DNA of 64,000 nt. Origin: DASZBX01 sp035943635 (GTDB lineage: Bacteria; Actinomycetota; Actinomycetes; Streptomycetales; Catenulisporaceae). Position 1 is the stretch's first letter, and every line of letters begins with the position of its first letter. The notes beneath the pieces are model-generated. The model was not told where the DNA came from and did no database searches. It worked only from the letters and a program-made list of their open reading frames with translations. The DNA is taken from contig DASZBX010000070.1 in NCBI GenBank assembly GCA_035943635.1, forward strand, positions 54,769 to 118,768, read 5' to 3'. A program made the position numbers and the translations under genes. Positions 26,773-34,213 of the stretch are shown here, one piece after another.

Positions 26773-26812
26773 GTCCCGGTCGGTCCGACCCGATCCGGCG
26801 AGGCAGAACGGG

Positions 26813-27874
26813 TCAGCGGGAGAAACGCGGCGCGGGGCCCGGCTGGATCTGGCCGTCCACCTCGATGAACGTGCCGCGGGAGCGGTTGTGCGGGTGTTCG
26901 TGCGCCTCCCACGGCGAGAGCACCGGGCTGACGCAGGCGTCGGTCCGGGCGAAGTGCTCGGCCCACTCGTCCCGGGGGCGGGCGGCGAAAGCCAGGGCCA
27001 GTAAGGCTTTGGTCGTCGGCCAGGTCGCCTGGTCGAACTGCTGGGCCGGGTCGATCCGGCCGGCGAGGTCCGGATCCAGGCCGTGCAGCAGCTGCGCGTA
27101 GAAGTGCGGCTCGACCGCGCCGACTGCGACGAAACGGCCGTCCGCGCAGGTATACGTGCTGTAGAACGGCGCGCACCCGTCGAACAGGTTTCGGCCGCGC
27201 TCGCGGTCCCACAGTCCGCGGGCGGCCAGGCCGTGCAGCAGGCCGGTCATCAGCGCCGCGCCCTCGGTCATCGAGGCGTCCACGACCTGGCCGAGGCCGC
27301 TGCGCGCGCGTTCGTGCAGGGCGGCCAGGATCCCGACCGCCAGCAGCATCCCGCCGCCGCCGAAGTCGGCCACGTAGTTCAGCGGCGGCAGCGGCGGGCC
27401 GTCGGCCGGGCCGAGCGGCTCCAGCGCGCCGGACAGGGCCAGGTAGTTGATGTCGTGCCCGGCCCGGCCGGCCAGCGGGCCGGTCTGGCCCCAGCCGGTC
27501 ATCCGGCCGTAGACCAGCCCCGGATTGCGGGCCAGGCACGGCTGCGGGCCGAAGCCGAGCCGCTCCATCACGCCCGGGCGGAAGCCCTCGACCAGGACGT
27601 CCGCGGTGGCCAACAGCTCGCCGACCGTCTGCCTGGCCGCCGGGTCCTTCAGGTCCGCGACGAGGTCGCGCCGGCCGCGGGTGAGCGGGTTGGGCGGCTC
27701 GGGCTCGGCCGGAGCCTCGCCGCCGAAGACGCTGCCCGGGCCGGTGCCGCCGGGCCGGTCGATCCGGAGCACGTCCGCGCCGAGGTCGGCCAGCATCATG
27801 CAGGCGAAGGGCGCGGGGGCGAGCGAGGCGAACTCGACCACGCTCAGTCCGGCGAGCGGTTTCCCGTCAGTCAC
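26813..27874 (-). CDS. CaiB/BaiF CoA-transferase (alpha-methylacyl-CoA racemase-like)
   Basis: 353 aa. Family blocks: LAGLSVVEFASLAPAPFACMM, LGADVLRIDRPGG, catalytic Asp region GHDINYLALSG, VDASMTEGAALM and FYSTYTCADGRFVAVGAVEPHF, which is typical of AMACR. GTG 27874 is chosen because homologues start there; the frame is open to a TTG at 27922. It epimerises 2-methylacyl-CoAs or transfers CoA. Divergent from a thiolase/FadB pair, which suggests a branched-chain or fatty acid degradation set. Confidence 0.92.
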   Translation of the reverse strand: MTDGKPLAGLSVVEFASLAPAPFACMMLADLGADVLRIDRPGGTGPGSVFGGEAPAEPEPPNPLTRGRRDLVADLKDPAARQTVGELLATADVLVEGFRPGVMERLGFGPQPCLARNPGLVYGRMTGWGQTGPLAGRAGHDINYLALSGALEPLGPADGPPLPPLNYVADFGGGGMLLAVGILAALHERARSGLGQVVDASMTEGAALMTGLLHGLAARGLWDRERGRNLFDGCAPFYSTYTCADGRFVAVGAVEPHFYAQLLHGLDPDLAGRIDPAQQFDQATWPTTKALLALAFAARPRDEWAEHFARTDACVSPVLSPWEAHEHPHNRSRGTFIEVDGQIQPGPAPRFSR

Positions 27875-27973
27875 CTCTCGACCATACCCGCGCCCGCGGG
27901 GCCGCGCCGGTTCGCCGGGCAAAATGTTACCGGCAGGTAGCTAAACGGGCGTTCGGCAACTACCGTGGTGCCC

Positions 27974-29176
27974 ATGACCGAGGCATGGATTTTCGACGCG
28001 GTGCGCACACCGCGGGGCAGGGGCAAGAAGGGCGCCCTGCACAGCGTCAAGCCGATCGCGCTGGCCGCGGGCGTGCTGCGCGCGCTGGCCGAGCGCAACG
28101 GGCTGGACACCGGGCTGGTCGACGACGTGGTGTTCGGCGTGGTCTCCCCGCTCGGCGAGCAGGGCGGGGACATCGCCCGGCTGGCCGCGCTGGTGGCCGG
28201 CTGGGATGAGCGGGTCGCCGGGGTGCAGCTGAACCGGTTCTGCGCCTCGGGCCTGGAGGCGGTGAACCTGGCCGCGATGAAGGTCGCCTCCGGGTTCGAG
28301 GATCTGGTGGTGGCCGGCGGGGTCGAGTCGATGTCCCGGGTGCCGATGGCCTCGGACGGCGGGGCCTGGTTCACCGACCCGGAGACCAACCGGGCGGTCG
28401 GCTTCGTGCCGCAGGGCGTGTCGGCCGACCTGATCGCCACCCTGGAGGGCTACGGCCGGGCCGACGTGGACGAGTTCGCCGCTCGCAGCCATCAGAAGGC
28501 TGCCGACGCCCGCGAGAAGGGCTACTTCGACGGCTCGATCGTGCCGGTGGCCGACCAGAACGGCCGGGTGCTGCTGGCCGCGGACGAGACGATCCGCCCG
28601 CAGACCACGGCCGCGACGCTGGCCTCGCTCAAGCCCTCGTTCGCCGGGCCCGGCGCCCTGGGCTTCGACACCGTGGCGATCGACCGGTACCCGCAGGTCG
28701 AGCAGATCGAGCACGTGCACCACGCGGGCAACTCCTCGCAGATCGTGGACGGCGCCGCGGCCATGCTGATCGGCAGCGCCGAGGCGGGCCGGGCCGCGGG
28801 CCTGACCGCGCGGGCCCGGATCATCTCCGCCGCGGTGGTCGGCACCGAGCCGACCATCATGCTCACCGGCCCGGCCCCGGCCGCCGCCAAGGCGCTGCGC
28901 CGGGCCGGCCTGACCGCGGCCGACATCGACCTGTTCGAGGTGAACGAGGCCTTCGCCGCGGTGGTGCTCAAGTTCGGCCGGGACCTGGGCGTGGACCAGG
29001 AGCGGGTCAACGTCAACGGCGGCGCGATCGCGCTGGGCCACCCGCTGGGCGCGACCGGGTGCATGATCCTGGGCACCCTGCTGGACGAACTGGAACGCAG
29101 GGATCTGCGACGTGGGCTGGCGACGCTGTGCGTCGGCGGGGGCATGGGCATCGCGACAATCATCGAAAGGGTCTGA
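27974..29176 (+). CDS. fadA: acetyl-CoA C-acyltransferase (thiolase)
   Basis: 400 aa. Active-site Cys in NRFCASGLEAVN (about residue 89), His in GGAIALGHPLGATG (about 350) and second Cys in TLCVGGGMG (about 385). Thiolytic last step of beta-oxidation. Five bases separate its stop from the next gene's start, so it forms an operon with the FadB-type enzyme. Confidence 0.96.
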   Translation: MTEAWIFDAVRTPRGRGKKGALHSVKPIALAAGVLRALAERNGLDTGLVDDVVFGVVSPLGEQGGDIARLAALVAGWDERVAGVQLNRFCASGLEAVNLAAMKVASGFEDLVVAGGVESMSRVPMASDGGAWFTDPETNRAVGFVPQGVSADLIATLEGYGRADVDEFAARSHQKAADAREKGYFDGSIVPVADQNGRVLLAADETIRPQTTAATLASLKPSFAGPGALGFDTVAIDRYPQVEQIEHVHHAGNSSQIVDGAAAMLIGSAEAGRAAGLTARARIISAAVVGTEPTIMLTGPAPAAAKALRRAGLTAADIDLFEVNEAFAAVVLKFGRDLGVDQERVNVNGGAIALGHPLGATGCMILGTLLDELERRDLRRGLATLCVGGGMGIATIIERV

Positions 29177-29181
29177 TCCAC

Positions 29182-31407
29182 GTGGCGCAGGCGGCAGAAC
29201 AGGCGGCCGGGCAGACGGCCGAACCGATCCGGTACGAGCGCGGCCAGGACGGCGTGGTGGTCGCGACGATCGACATGCCCGGCTCGGCCAACACCATGAA
29301 CGCCGCGTTCCAGGCGGCGCTGATCGCCCTGGTCGACCGGCTGGAGGCGGACCGGGACCAGATCACCGGCGTGATCCTGGCCTCGGCCAAGAAGACCTTC
29401 TTCGCCGGCGGGGACCTCAGGGAACTGATCACGATCGGGCCGGACCGGGCGCTGGAGTTCGCCGAAGGCCTGGCCGGGATGAAGGACGCGATGCGGCGGC
29501 TGGAGAAGCTCGGCCGCCCGGTGGTCGCCGCGGTCAACGGCGCCGCGATGGGCGGCGGGCTGGAGCTGGCCCTGTCCTGCCACCACCGGATCGCGCTGGA
29601 CCTGCCGGACCTGCGGGTCGGGTTCCCGGAGGCCACCCTCGGGCTGCTGCCGGGCGGCGGCGGAGTGGCGCGCACCGTCCGGATCATGGGAGTGCAGGCG
29701 GCCCTGCCGCTGCTGACCGAGGGCACCCGGCTGCGCGCGGCGGCCGCGGTGAAGGCCGGGTGGCTGGACGAACTGGCCGCCGACCGCGAGGAGCTGTTCG
29801 CCAAGGCCAGGGCCTGGATCGCGGCCAACCCCGAGCCGGTGCAGCCGTGGGACCGGCCCGAGGCGGCCGGCCGGGCCGGGGTGAAGGATCTGCGGCCCCT
29901 GGATCCGGACTCCTACCCGCTGCTGTCCGTCGCCCCGGCGATGATGTACCAGAAGACCCGCGGCTGCTACCCGGCCCCGGAGAAGATCCTGGCCGCCGCG
30001 GTCGAGGGCGCGCTGCTCGACTTCGACACCGCGATCGAGGTGGAGAGCCGCTACTTCGTGGAGCTGGTCACCGGGCAGATCGCCAAGAACATGATCGGCA
30101 CGTTCTGGTTCCAGCTGAACGAGATCAAGGCCGGGGCCTCGCGCCCGGCCGGGATCGACCGGCGCCCGGTCGGCCGGGTCGCGGTGCTCGGCGCGGGCAT
30201 GATGGGCGCCGGGATCGCGCACGCGGCGGCCGTCTCAGGCATCGAGGTCGTGCTCAAGGACGCCACCGCCGAGGCCGGGGAACGCGGCCGGGAACGGGTG
30301 GCCGCGCTGCTGGACGCCCGGGTGGCCAAGGGCCGGATGCAGCAGGCCGAGCGGGACGAGATCCTCGGCCGGATCGAGGTCGCGACCGAGTACGGGCCGC
30401 TGAAGGGCGCCGACCTGGTGATCGAGGCCGTGTTCGAGGACCGCGCGGTGAAGAACGAGGTCAACGCCGCGGCCGCGGCGGCGGTCGGCCCGGACGCGGT
30501 GCTCGCGTCCAACACCTCCACCCTGCCGATCACCGGGCTGGCCGGGGCCGTGCCCGACCCGGGAAAGTTCGTCGGCCTGCACTTCTTCTCCCCGGTGGAC
30601 AAGATGCCGCTGGTCGAGATCATCCGCGGCGGGCAGACCTCGGACGAGACGCTGGCCCGCGCGTACGACTTCGTCCTGCAGATCGGCAAGACCCCGATCG
30701 TGGTGAACGACTCGCGCGGCTTCTACACGTCGCGCACGTTCAGCGCGTACGTGATCGAGGGTCTGCGCCTGTTGACAGAGGGCGTACATCCGGCGTTGAT
30801 CGAGAACGTGGCCAAGAAGGCCGGATTCCCGGTCGGGCCGCTGGCCGTGCACGACGAGGTGACCCTGATCCTGTCGCTGAAGGTCCGCGCGCAGACCCTG
30901 GCGGACCTCGCGGCCGACCCGGCGAACGCGGATCTGGTGCAGGCGATGCAGGCGGACCCGGTGTTCGCCGTGGTCGAGCAGTTCGTGCACGAATTCGGCC
31001 GCCCGGGCAAGGCCGGGGGAGCGGGCTTCTACGACTACCCGGCCGACGGCAGGAAACGGCTGTGGCCCGAGCTGGTCACCCGGTATACGAAGCCTGAGAT
31101 CGTGGTCCCGGAGGCGGACGTGCGCGACCGGCTGCTGTTCGGCCAGGCGCTGGAAGCCGTGCGCTGCCTGGAGGAGGGCGTGCTGACGTCGGTGCGCGAC
31201 GCCAATCTGGGTTCGATCATGGGCTTCGGCTACCCGGCCTGGACCGGCGGGGCCGTGCAGTTCGTGAACTCGTACGCGGCGGCTTCGGGCCCGGCCGGGA
31301 CCAGGGCGTTCGCGGAGCGCGCGACGCGATTGGCGCAGTCGTACGGCGAACGCTTCGAACCGTCCGAGGCGCTCCTGGACAAGGCCGCGCGCGACGAGGG
31401 CTACTGA
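29182..31407 (+). CDS. fadB: bifunctional enoyl-CoA hydratase / 3-hydroxyacyl-CoA dehydrogenase
   Basis: 741 aa. Crotonase domain first: oxyanion strand KKTFFAGGDLREL, VNGAAMGGGLELALSC, FPEATLGLLPGGGG (with the catalytic Glu in the latter). The dehydrogenase follows from about residue 330: NAD fold VAVLGAGMMGAGIAHAAA, SNTSTLPIT, GLHFFSPVDKMPLVEI and the C-terminal domain VVNDSRGFYTSRTF. Converts trans-enoyl-CoA to 3-ketoacyl-CoA for the upstream thiolase. GTG 29182 follows GAAAGGG by 10 nt. Confidence 0.96.
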   Translation: MAQAAEQAAGQTAEPIRYERGQDGVVVATIDMPGSANTMNAAFQAALIALVDRLEADRDQITGVILASAKKTFFAGGDLRELITIGPDRALEFAEGLAGMKDAMRRLEKLGRPVVAAVNGAAMGGGLELALSCHHRIALDLPDLRVGFPEATLGLLPGGGGVARTVRIMGVQAALPLLTEGTRLRAAAAVKAGWLDELAADREELFAKARAWIAANPEPVQPWDRPEAAGRAGVKDLRPLDPDSYPLLSVAPAMMYQKTRGCYPAPEKILAAAVEGALLDFDTAIEVESRYFVELVTGQIAKNMIGTFWFQLNEIKAGASRPAGIDRRPVGRVAVLGAGMMGAGIAHAAAVSGIEVVLKDATAEAGERGRERVAALLDARVAKGRMQQAERDEILGRIEVATEYGPLKGADLVIEAVFEDRAVKNEVNAAAAAAVGPDAVLASNTSTLPITGLAGAVPDPGKFVGLHFFSPVDKMPLVEIIRGGQTSDETLARAYDFVLQIGKTPIVVNDSRGFYTSRTFSAYVIEGLRLLTEGVHPALIENVAKKAGFPVGPLAVHDEVTLILSLKVRAQTLADLAADPANADLVQAMQADPVFAVVEQFVHEFGRPGKAGGAGFYDYPADGRKRLWPELVTRYTKPEIVVPEADVRDRLLFGQALEAVRCLEEGVLTSVRDANLGSIMGFGYPAWTGGAVQFVNSYAAASGPAGTRAFAERATRLAQSYGERFEPSEALLDKAARDEGY

Positions 31408-31438
31408 GCCGCGCGCAGGGACGGCCGGAGCTGGCGGC

Positions 31439-31894
31439 TCACAGCTGGCTCAGGTCGTCCGTCGCGAGCTTGTTGAGCGCGGCGGAGATGCGTTGGCGGT
31501 GCGCCGTCTGCCACCCGGCGAGCTGGTCGGCGCCGGCCTGGGTCAGGCTGACCAGGACGGCCGGCCGGCCGGCCGCCTCGGGGGTCTGCTCGACCAGGCC
31601 GTCCGCGGCCATCTGGCGCAGCAGCGCGCAGACCGCGGGCTGGGCCAGGCGCAGCTCGACGGCGACGTCGCCGACCTGGATCCCGGGTTGTTCGGCGAGG
31701 ATGTGCAGTATCTCGACGTGCGGCATCGGGAGCGATTCCCAGGTGTACTCGGCTTGCAGCCCGGTCCGCAGGACGCGGCGCAGGCGGGAGACCACATCGG
31801 TCAGGTGGCCTTCGGCGGGGGCCGGGGCCTCGTCGGCCGGGGCCGTGGGCGTGCTGGACTGGTTCGGTGAGACTGCCAGGTTCGTTGACGGCAT
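31439..31894 (-). CDS. MarR-family transcriptional regulator
   Basis: 151 aa. Winged-helix MarR pattern: LPMPHVEILHILAEQPGIQV, recognition helix DVAVELRLAQPAVCALLRQM, and wing VEQTPEAAGRPAVLVSLTQAG. ATG 31894 is taken; an in-frame ATG at 31954 is possible but the codons between look non-coding. A GTCTTG-N8-CAAGAC dyad upstream is a probable binding site. Ligand unknown. Confidence 0.9.
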   Translation of the reverse strand: MPSTNLAVSPNQSSTPTAPADEAPAPAEGHLTDVVSRLRRVLRTGLQAEYTWESLPMPHVEILHILAEQPGIQVGDVAVELRLAQPAVCALLRQMAADGLVEQTPEAAGRPAVLVSLTQAGADQLAGWQTAHRQRISAALNKLATDDLSQL

Positions 31895-31960
31895 GGGGTC
31901 AGAATAGTGTGCCCGCACGGGTGAGGACACTTGGCGATCTGTGGGGATGGTCATGCTTTT

Positions 31961-31980
31961 GTCTTGTGTTTACTCAAGAC
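31961..31980. promoter_or_regulatory. GTCTTG-N8-CAAGAC dyad, candidate MarR operator
   Basis: Perfect 6-bp arms with an AT-rich centre, 67-86 bp upstream of the regulator's start. The size and spacing fit MarR-family autoregulatory sites. Confidence 0.5.
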
Positions 31981-32188
31981 GGCGCGCGATGGTGGTGAAT
32001 TGAGCGCGGACCGGCAGCAACTGAGGAAAAACGAGAGCCGGTGCGAACGCCGGGCAGGCTGGTACGGTCGAGCGGCCCCCGCGGCTCTGCCCGCAGAGGT
32101 GCCGACACCGGAGATCGCTTCGGCGCCCGCGAACGGCGCGGAGCTGTCGGAACTGTAGCTGTCGCAGCGGCCCGCTATCTTGTCGCGC

Positions 32189-32857
32189 ATGGGACTCGAG
32201 ATATCCGTCGGCATGCTGTACGCCATGGCCCGCAACGACGAGCACGGCCTGCGTCGGCACGAGGCACAGTTCGCCGAACTCAGCCGCGTGCTCGGCGAGC
32301 AGGGGATCAGCTGGCAGGAGCCGGAACGCACCGACCCGCCGAGCACCGACGTGTACTACGGCGGCTTCCCCTACAGCTATCTCACGGCTCTGCGACGCGT
32401 ACTCGCACTCGGGTACCGGCGCGAACCGGTCACCCCGATGCCGCCCCGGGACAGCGCGGACTACGAGCGCGAACTCGGCAAGATCGACGACGAGGCGTCG
32501 ATGCTCGTCTCCCACCTGCTGTGCCACGCCGACGACAGCGGATACTACGTGCCGGTGAAGATGACCGACCCGCTCTTCCTGTCCGCCGCCACGCTCGCGA
32601 CGGCGAGGGCCGACGTCGGCACCGTCATCGGCTCCAGCATGTGCCTGCTGGTGGAACTGGTCTTCATGGCGCCGCTGCTCGGCGTGACGCTGGAAGAGAA
32701 GCAGGGCCAGGGATTCGTCCTGTCCGCCGAGGAGACGGCGAGACTGGCCGCGACGGCGCCCGACGACCCGTACGCCGCCGAGAAGACCGCCTGGCACCAG
32801 CTCTACCTGGCTTGCCGGGCCGGCGTCTTCGGCGGGCACGCGATCGTGTTCAGCTGA
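32189..32857 (+). CDS. hypothetical protein
   Basis: 222 aa, not recognised. Mixed alpha/beta, soluble, with strong codon bias, starting MGLEISVGMLYAMARNDEHG. Notable blocks: DVYYGGFPYSYLTALRRVLAL, SMLVSHLLCHADDSGYYVPV and GSSMCLLVELVFMAPLLGV. These suggest a cytoplasmic protein of one domain, perhaps an immunity- or toxin-type family, but no function should be given. Monocistronic; faces the peptide cassette convergently. Confidence 0.75.
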   Translation: MGLEISVGMLYAMARNDEHGLRRHEAQFAELSRVLGEQGISWQEPERTDPPSTDVYYGGFPYSYLTALRRVLALGYRREPVTPMPPRDSADYERELGKIDDEASMLVSHLLCHADDSGYYVPVKMTDPLFLSAATLATARADVGTVIGSSMCLLVELVFMAPLLGVTLEEKQGQGFVLSAEETARLAATAPDDPYAAEKTAWHQLYLACRAGVFGGHAIVFS

Positions 32858-32941
32858 CCGGCCCTGATCGGCCGGGTGGAGTCGGACCGCCGAATCCACC
32901 CGACCGCGACTGCACCGGGCGACCGCTGTCAGAGCACATGG

Positions 32942-33442
32942 TCAGTGCTTGACGGACAGTCCCGCGGACGGGTTCTCGGCGATCCAGGTGTCCAGCTGCT
33001 CCCTGGTGGTCGCCGGGTTCGCTATCAACTCGCCGAACTCGTCGTCGGCGGAGTGCATCGTGCTCACCGCCGGGCAGCGCAGGCACGCCTCCATGCCGAC
33101 CTGGTCCCACCACTTGCACTGGGCGCGCAGGTGGCACCGCGGGACCGCGGTCGGCGTGGATTCCTTGGGCGGGACGGCCATGATCCGCTGGATCAGGGTG
33201 CAGTCAGGGCCGTCGCGGTGCCCGCACGCGCTCGAGCAGTGCGAGGCGAATCGCAGGATCCTGGTCGGCGGGACGCCCTCGGGCACCATGGACAGGGCCT
33301 CGGCCGCCGGGATCGGGTCGGCGAGGTAGGTGACCTCGCCGCGCTCGTAGTCCTGGACGCCCAGGACGACCGTCTCCGGCAGGTTCGGGTCCCCGCTGGG
33401 ACACCAGCTCTGCTTCGGCTCGCCGCCGTGCGACGCGGCCAC
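32942..33442 (-). CDS. cysteine-rich protein of the small-secreted-peptide cassette
   Basis: 166 aa, no signal peptide. Eight Cys in a pattern suggesting metal or Fe-S binding: WCPSGD, SHCSSACGHRDGPDC, PRCHLRAQCKWWDQVG and MEACLRCPAVST. N-terminal half is a mixed fold (VVLGVQDYERGEVTYLADPI). I recall similar tails (C-x5-C-x-W then ACxRCP) in uncharacterised actinobacterial and cyanobacterial proteins, but cannot name a family. Its GTG start lies 2 bp after the stop of the upstream small secreted protein, and the ribosome-binding region is inside that gene, so the two are translationally linked. Confidence 0.75.
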   Translation of the reverse strand: MAASHGGEPKQSWCPSGDPNLPETVVLGVQDYERGEVTYLADPIPAAEALSMVPEGVPPTRILRFASHCSSACGHRDGPDCTLIQRIMAVPPKESTPTAVPRCHLRAQCKWWDQVGMEACLRCPAVSTMHSADDEFGELIANPATTREQLDTWIAENPSAGLSVKH

Positions 33443-33444
33443 GG

Positions 33445-33669
33445 TCAGGCCGCAGACGGATCGACCGGCGCGATCCCGGTCGGTTGGCCGGGCAGGATCA
33501 CCGGGCCGAGGCTCTGCGCCGAGGCCGCCGCCGCAATGCTCGCGCGCAGCTGGTCGCCGCTGGTGATCCGCGGCGCGGCGGTGGCCGCGCCGGCGGCTCC
33601 GGCCGAGACGGCCAGGCTGGCCGCGGCGAGAGCGGCGGTGGCCAGGACGGAACGGGTGGACTTCTTCAT
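33445..33669 (-). CDS. small secreted protein, paralogue B
   Basis: 74 aa. Sec signal MKKSTRSVLATAALAAASLA with cleavage near GAAGAA; mature part about 45 aa without Cys: PRITSGDQLRASIAAAASA then LGPVILPGQPTGIAPVDP. AGGAG lies 6 nt before ATG. Clear paralogue of the next small gene upstream (shared signal, ITSxDQLRAxI block and LPGxPxGI). Could be a precursor peptide, a secreted signal or a small structural protein. Confidence 0.75.
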   Translation of the reverse strand: MKKSTRSVLATAALAAASLAVSAGAAGAATAAPRITSGDQLRASIAAAASAQSLGPVILPGQPTGIAPVDPSAA

Positions 33670-33853
33670 ACGGACTCCTGGGTGGTCGACCGGATCTGGA
33701 GGCAGACGCCGGTGGGACGAGGGGTGCTGATGCGGCAGTGCCTGGGTGCGCTGGTGCGCTGGTGCGGTGTCCGGCCCGGCTCGGGCGTGCGCCGCGCCCG
33801 GCCGGACCGGCCGACCCGGCCGCGGTCCGGGCTGCGGACCGGGCCGGGACGGG

Positions 33854-34132
33854 TCAGACCGCCTCGGCGGCGTCCGCGCGGCCGACCGGCGAATTGGCGG
33901 GCAGGGCGATCTGGGTGACCACCGTCGCGTCCGCGGCGATCCCGGCCGGGTGGCCGGGCAGGGTCAGCGGTGTGACGCTCGCGGCGGCCGCGGCGGCGAC
34001 GATGCCGGCCCGCAGCTGGTCGGCACTGGTGATCCGCGGCGCGCTGGCGGCGCCGGCCGCCCCGGCGCTGACCGCGAGACTCGCCGCGGCGAGCGCCGCC
34101 GCGGTCAGGGCCGAGCGGGTGCTGTTCTTCAT
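33854..34132 (-). CDS. small secreted protein, paralogue A
   Basis: 92 aa. Signal MKNSTRSALTAAALAAASLA, then PRITSADQLRAGIVAAAAAA and LTLPGHPAGIAADATVV with a longer, acid-ended tail than paralogue B. AGGGA before ATG at the right distance. The gap to paralogue B (184 bp) repeats the region around the start codon, indicating tandem duplication of gene plus leader. First gene of the cassette, divergent from the SARP/NB-ARC regulator. Confidence 0.75.
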   Translation of the reverse strand: MKNSTRSALTAAALAAASLAVSAGAAGAASAPRITSADQLRAGIVAAAAAASVTPLTLPGHPAGIAADATVVTQIALPANSPVGRADAAEAV

Positions 34133-34213
34133 ACGGGCTCCCTAGAGGTCGAGCCGGCGCCACGGCCGGCTCACAGTTCGGACATTCGAAAGCTAAATCG
34201 CCCGTGTGGGTGA

